Origin: Pseudomonadota bacterium | GTDB lineage: Bacteria; Myxococcota; Bradymonadia; UBA4248 | Direction of reading: 5' to 3' | Length of the DNA: 5,374 nucleotides | NCBI GenBank assembly: GCA_017613855.1 | Contig: JAGACY010000227.1 | Location: 1-5,374, forward strand | In this document: piece by piece, positions 4,705-5,374 of the stretch | How positions within the stretch are numbered: position 1 is the first letter of the stretch | How the letters are laid out: every line of letters begins with the position of its first letter | Notes under the pieces: generated by a model | Databases searched by the model: none | Told to the model about the DNA's origin: nothing | The model's input: only the letters and a program-made list of their open reading frames with translations | Translations under genes and position numbers: made by a program

Positions 4705-5374
4705 ATGTTTGTTTGTGATAAATTTGCCCGTGTTCATCTAAAAGCCAATCCTGATGCCATCAAGCCCGAGGATCGTGCCGTTCTGGCGTTGCTCGTACGT
4801 GCATCGGCTTTTCTCAATCCCATTTATCTGCGCCAGGTTTCGCATTTCAATCCGCAGTTTAAGCAGGAAATTGAAGATACACATTCCAAAAAACTCATTG
4901 AGAGTTTTGCGATCATGGGCGGCCCCTGGGATAGATTTGATGACAACAAGCCTTTTTACGGAAACATCACCAAGCCGCTGGGTGCGGGGTTTTATCCTGC
5001 CGATCTGACGCGCGAGGATTTTAATGCCTGGCTGGATGCTCACCCGGAAGATCGCGAAGCATTCATGAGTTTTACGACGCTCATTCGAAGACGCGATGGT
5101 GTTCTGACAGCCATTCCCTACAGTACTGCATACGCCCTCGAACTCGAAAAAGCCGCCAAATTACTGCGTGAAGCAGCAGGACTCGCGACCGATCCAAGCC
5201 TGCGCCACTATTTGAATTTGCGCGCAGATGCATTGTTGAACAATGATTATGCCGACAGCGATGCGGCATGGATCGGACTCGATTCCGATATCGAGTTCGT
5301 TTTTGGCCCTTACGAGACTTACGAAGACCAGCTTTTTGGCTACAAAGCTACTTTCGAGGCATGCATTGGTTACC
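4705..5374 (+). CDS. Dipeptidyl-peptidase III-like (family M49) zinc peptidase, N-terminal 223 residues; runs off the right edge
   Basis: The frame is open for 223 codons to the window edge. Residues 90-223 read like the bacterial/plant M49 branch, also found in the C-terminal part of plant NUDX3: GAGFYPADLTREDF (93-106), LTAIPYSTAYALELEKAAKLL (134-154), DPSLRHYL-LRADALLNNDY-DSDAAWIGLDSDIE (163-197), GPYETYEDQLFGYKATFEA (201-219). Family members release dipeptides from the N-terminus of oligopeptides using zinc. The zinc motif of the family (HExxGH or HExxxH) is not in the visible part and should lie downstream. There is no signal peptide, so a cytoplasmic enzyme is expected. The start is supported by GAGG upstream. 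It is divergent from protein B; a link to the peptide products of A and B is only an idea. Confidence 0.85.
   Translation, partial: MFVCDKFARVHLKANPDAIKPEDRAVLALLVRASAFLNPIYLRQVSHFNPQFKQEIEDTHSKKLIESFAIMGGPWDRFDDNKPFYGNITKPLGAGFYPADLTREDFNAWLDAHPEDREAFMSFTTLIRRRDGVLTAIPYSTAYALELEKAAKLLREAAGLATDPSLRHYLNLRADALLNNDYADSDAAWIGLDSDIEFVFGPYETYEDQLFGYKATFEACIGY

Overview
The window holds parts of four protein genes, two of them complete, and reads as chromosomal DNA from a Gram-negative-type bacterium. The phylum cannot be fixed from this sequence. The best clue is DnaK, which has the extra segment in its nucleotide-binding domain (about residues 78-105) that is typical of Gram-negative Hsp70 and missing from most Firmicutes and Actinobacteria. 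Start sites carry canonical GGAGG-type Shine-Dalgarno sequences.

Layout: (1) 1-1390, minus strand: the N-terminal 463 codons of dnaK, running off the left edge. (2) 1391-1874: a 484-bp non-coding stretch. It holds the dnaK leader with a tentative promoter, a 10-bp direct repeat, a long perfect hairpin, a run of short hairpins and a 14-bp palindrome. (3) 1875-3047, minus: 'protein A', 390 aa, with two bacterial SH3 domains and an NlpC/P60 peptidase domain. (4) 3048-3368: a 321-bp non-coding stretch with a promoter for A, a branched hairpin cluster and the terminator of the next gene. (5) 3369-4448, minus: 'protein B', 359 aa, a paralogue of A with the same domain order. (6) 4449-4704: a divergent promoter region. 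(7) 4705-5374, plus: the N-terminal 223 codons of a dipeptidyl-peptidase III-like (M49) metallopeptidase, running off the right edge.

The centre of interest is the A/B pair. Both are SH3b-SH3b-NlpC/P60 proteins, predicted to cut peptidoglycan peptides, but neither has a recognisable signal peptide. They could be cytoplasmic muropeptide-recycling enzymes like YkfC, or effectors/lysins released by a route other than Sec. Their first SH3 domains are about 82% identical while the rest has diverged, and the long proline-rich repeat linker sits at a different domain junction in each. B ends in a strong intrinsic terminator and A has its own promoter, so they are probably separate transcription units.

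The other unusual feature is a set of short hairpins on both sides of gene A. Five share the same apex, C-GNA-G, a triloop known to be exceptionally stable in DNA. The two clusters have the GNA loop on opposite strands. No tRNA, rRNA, CRISPR array, transposase or phage gene is visible.
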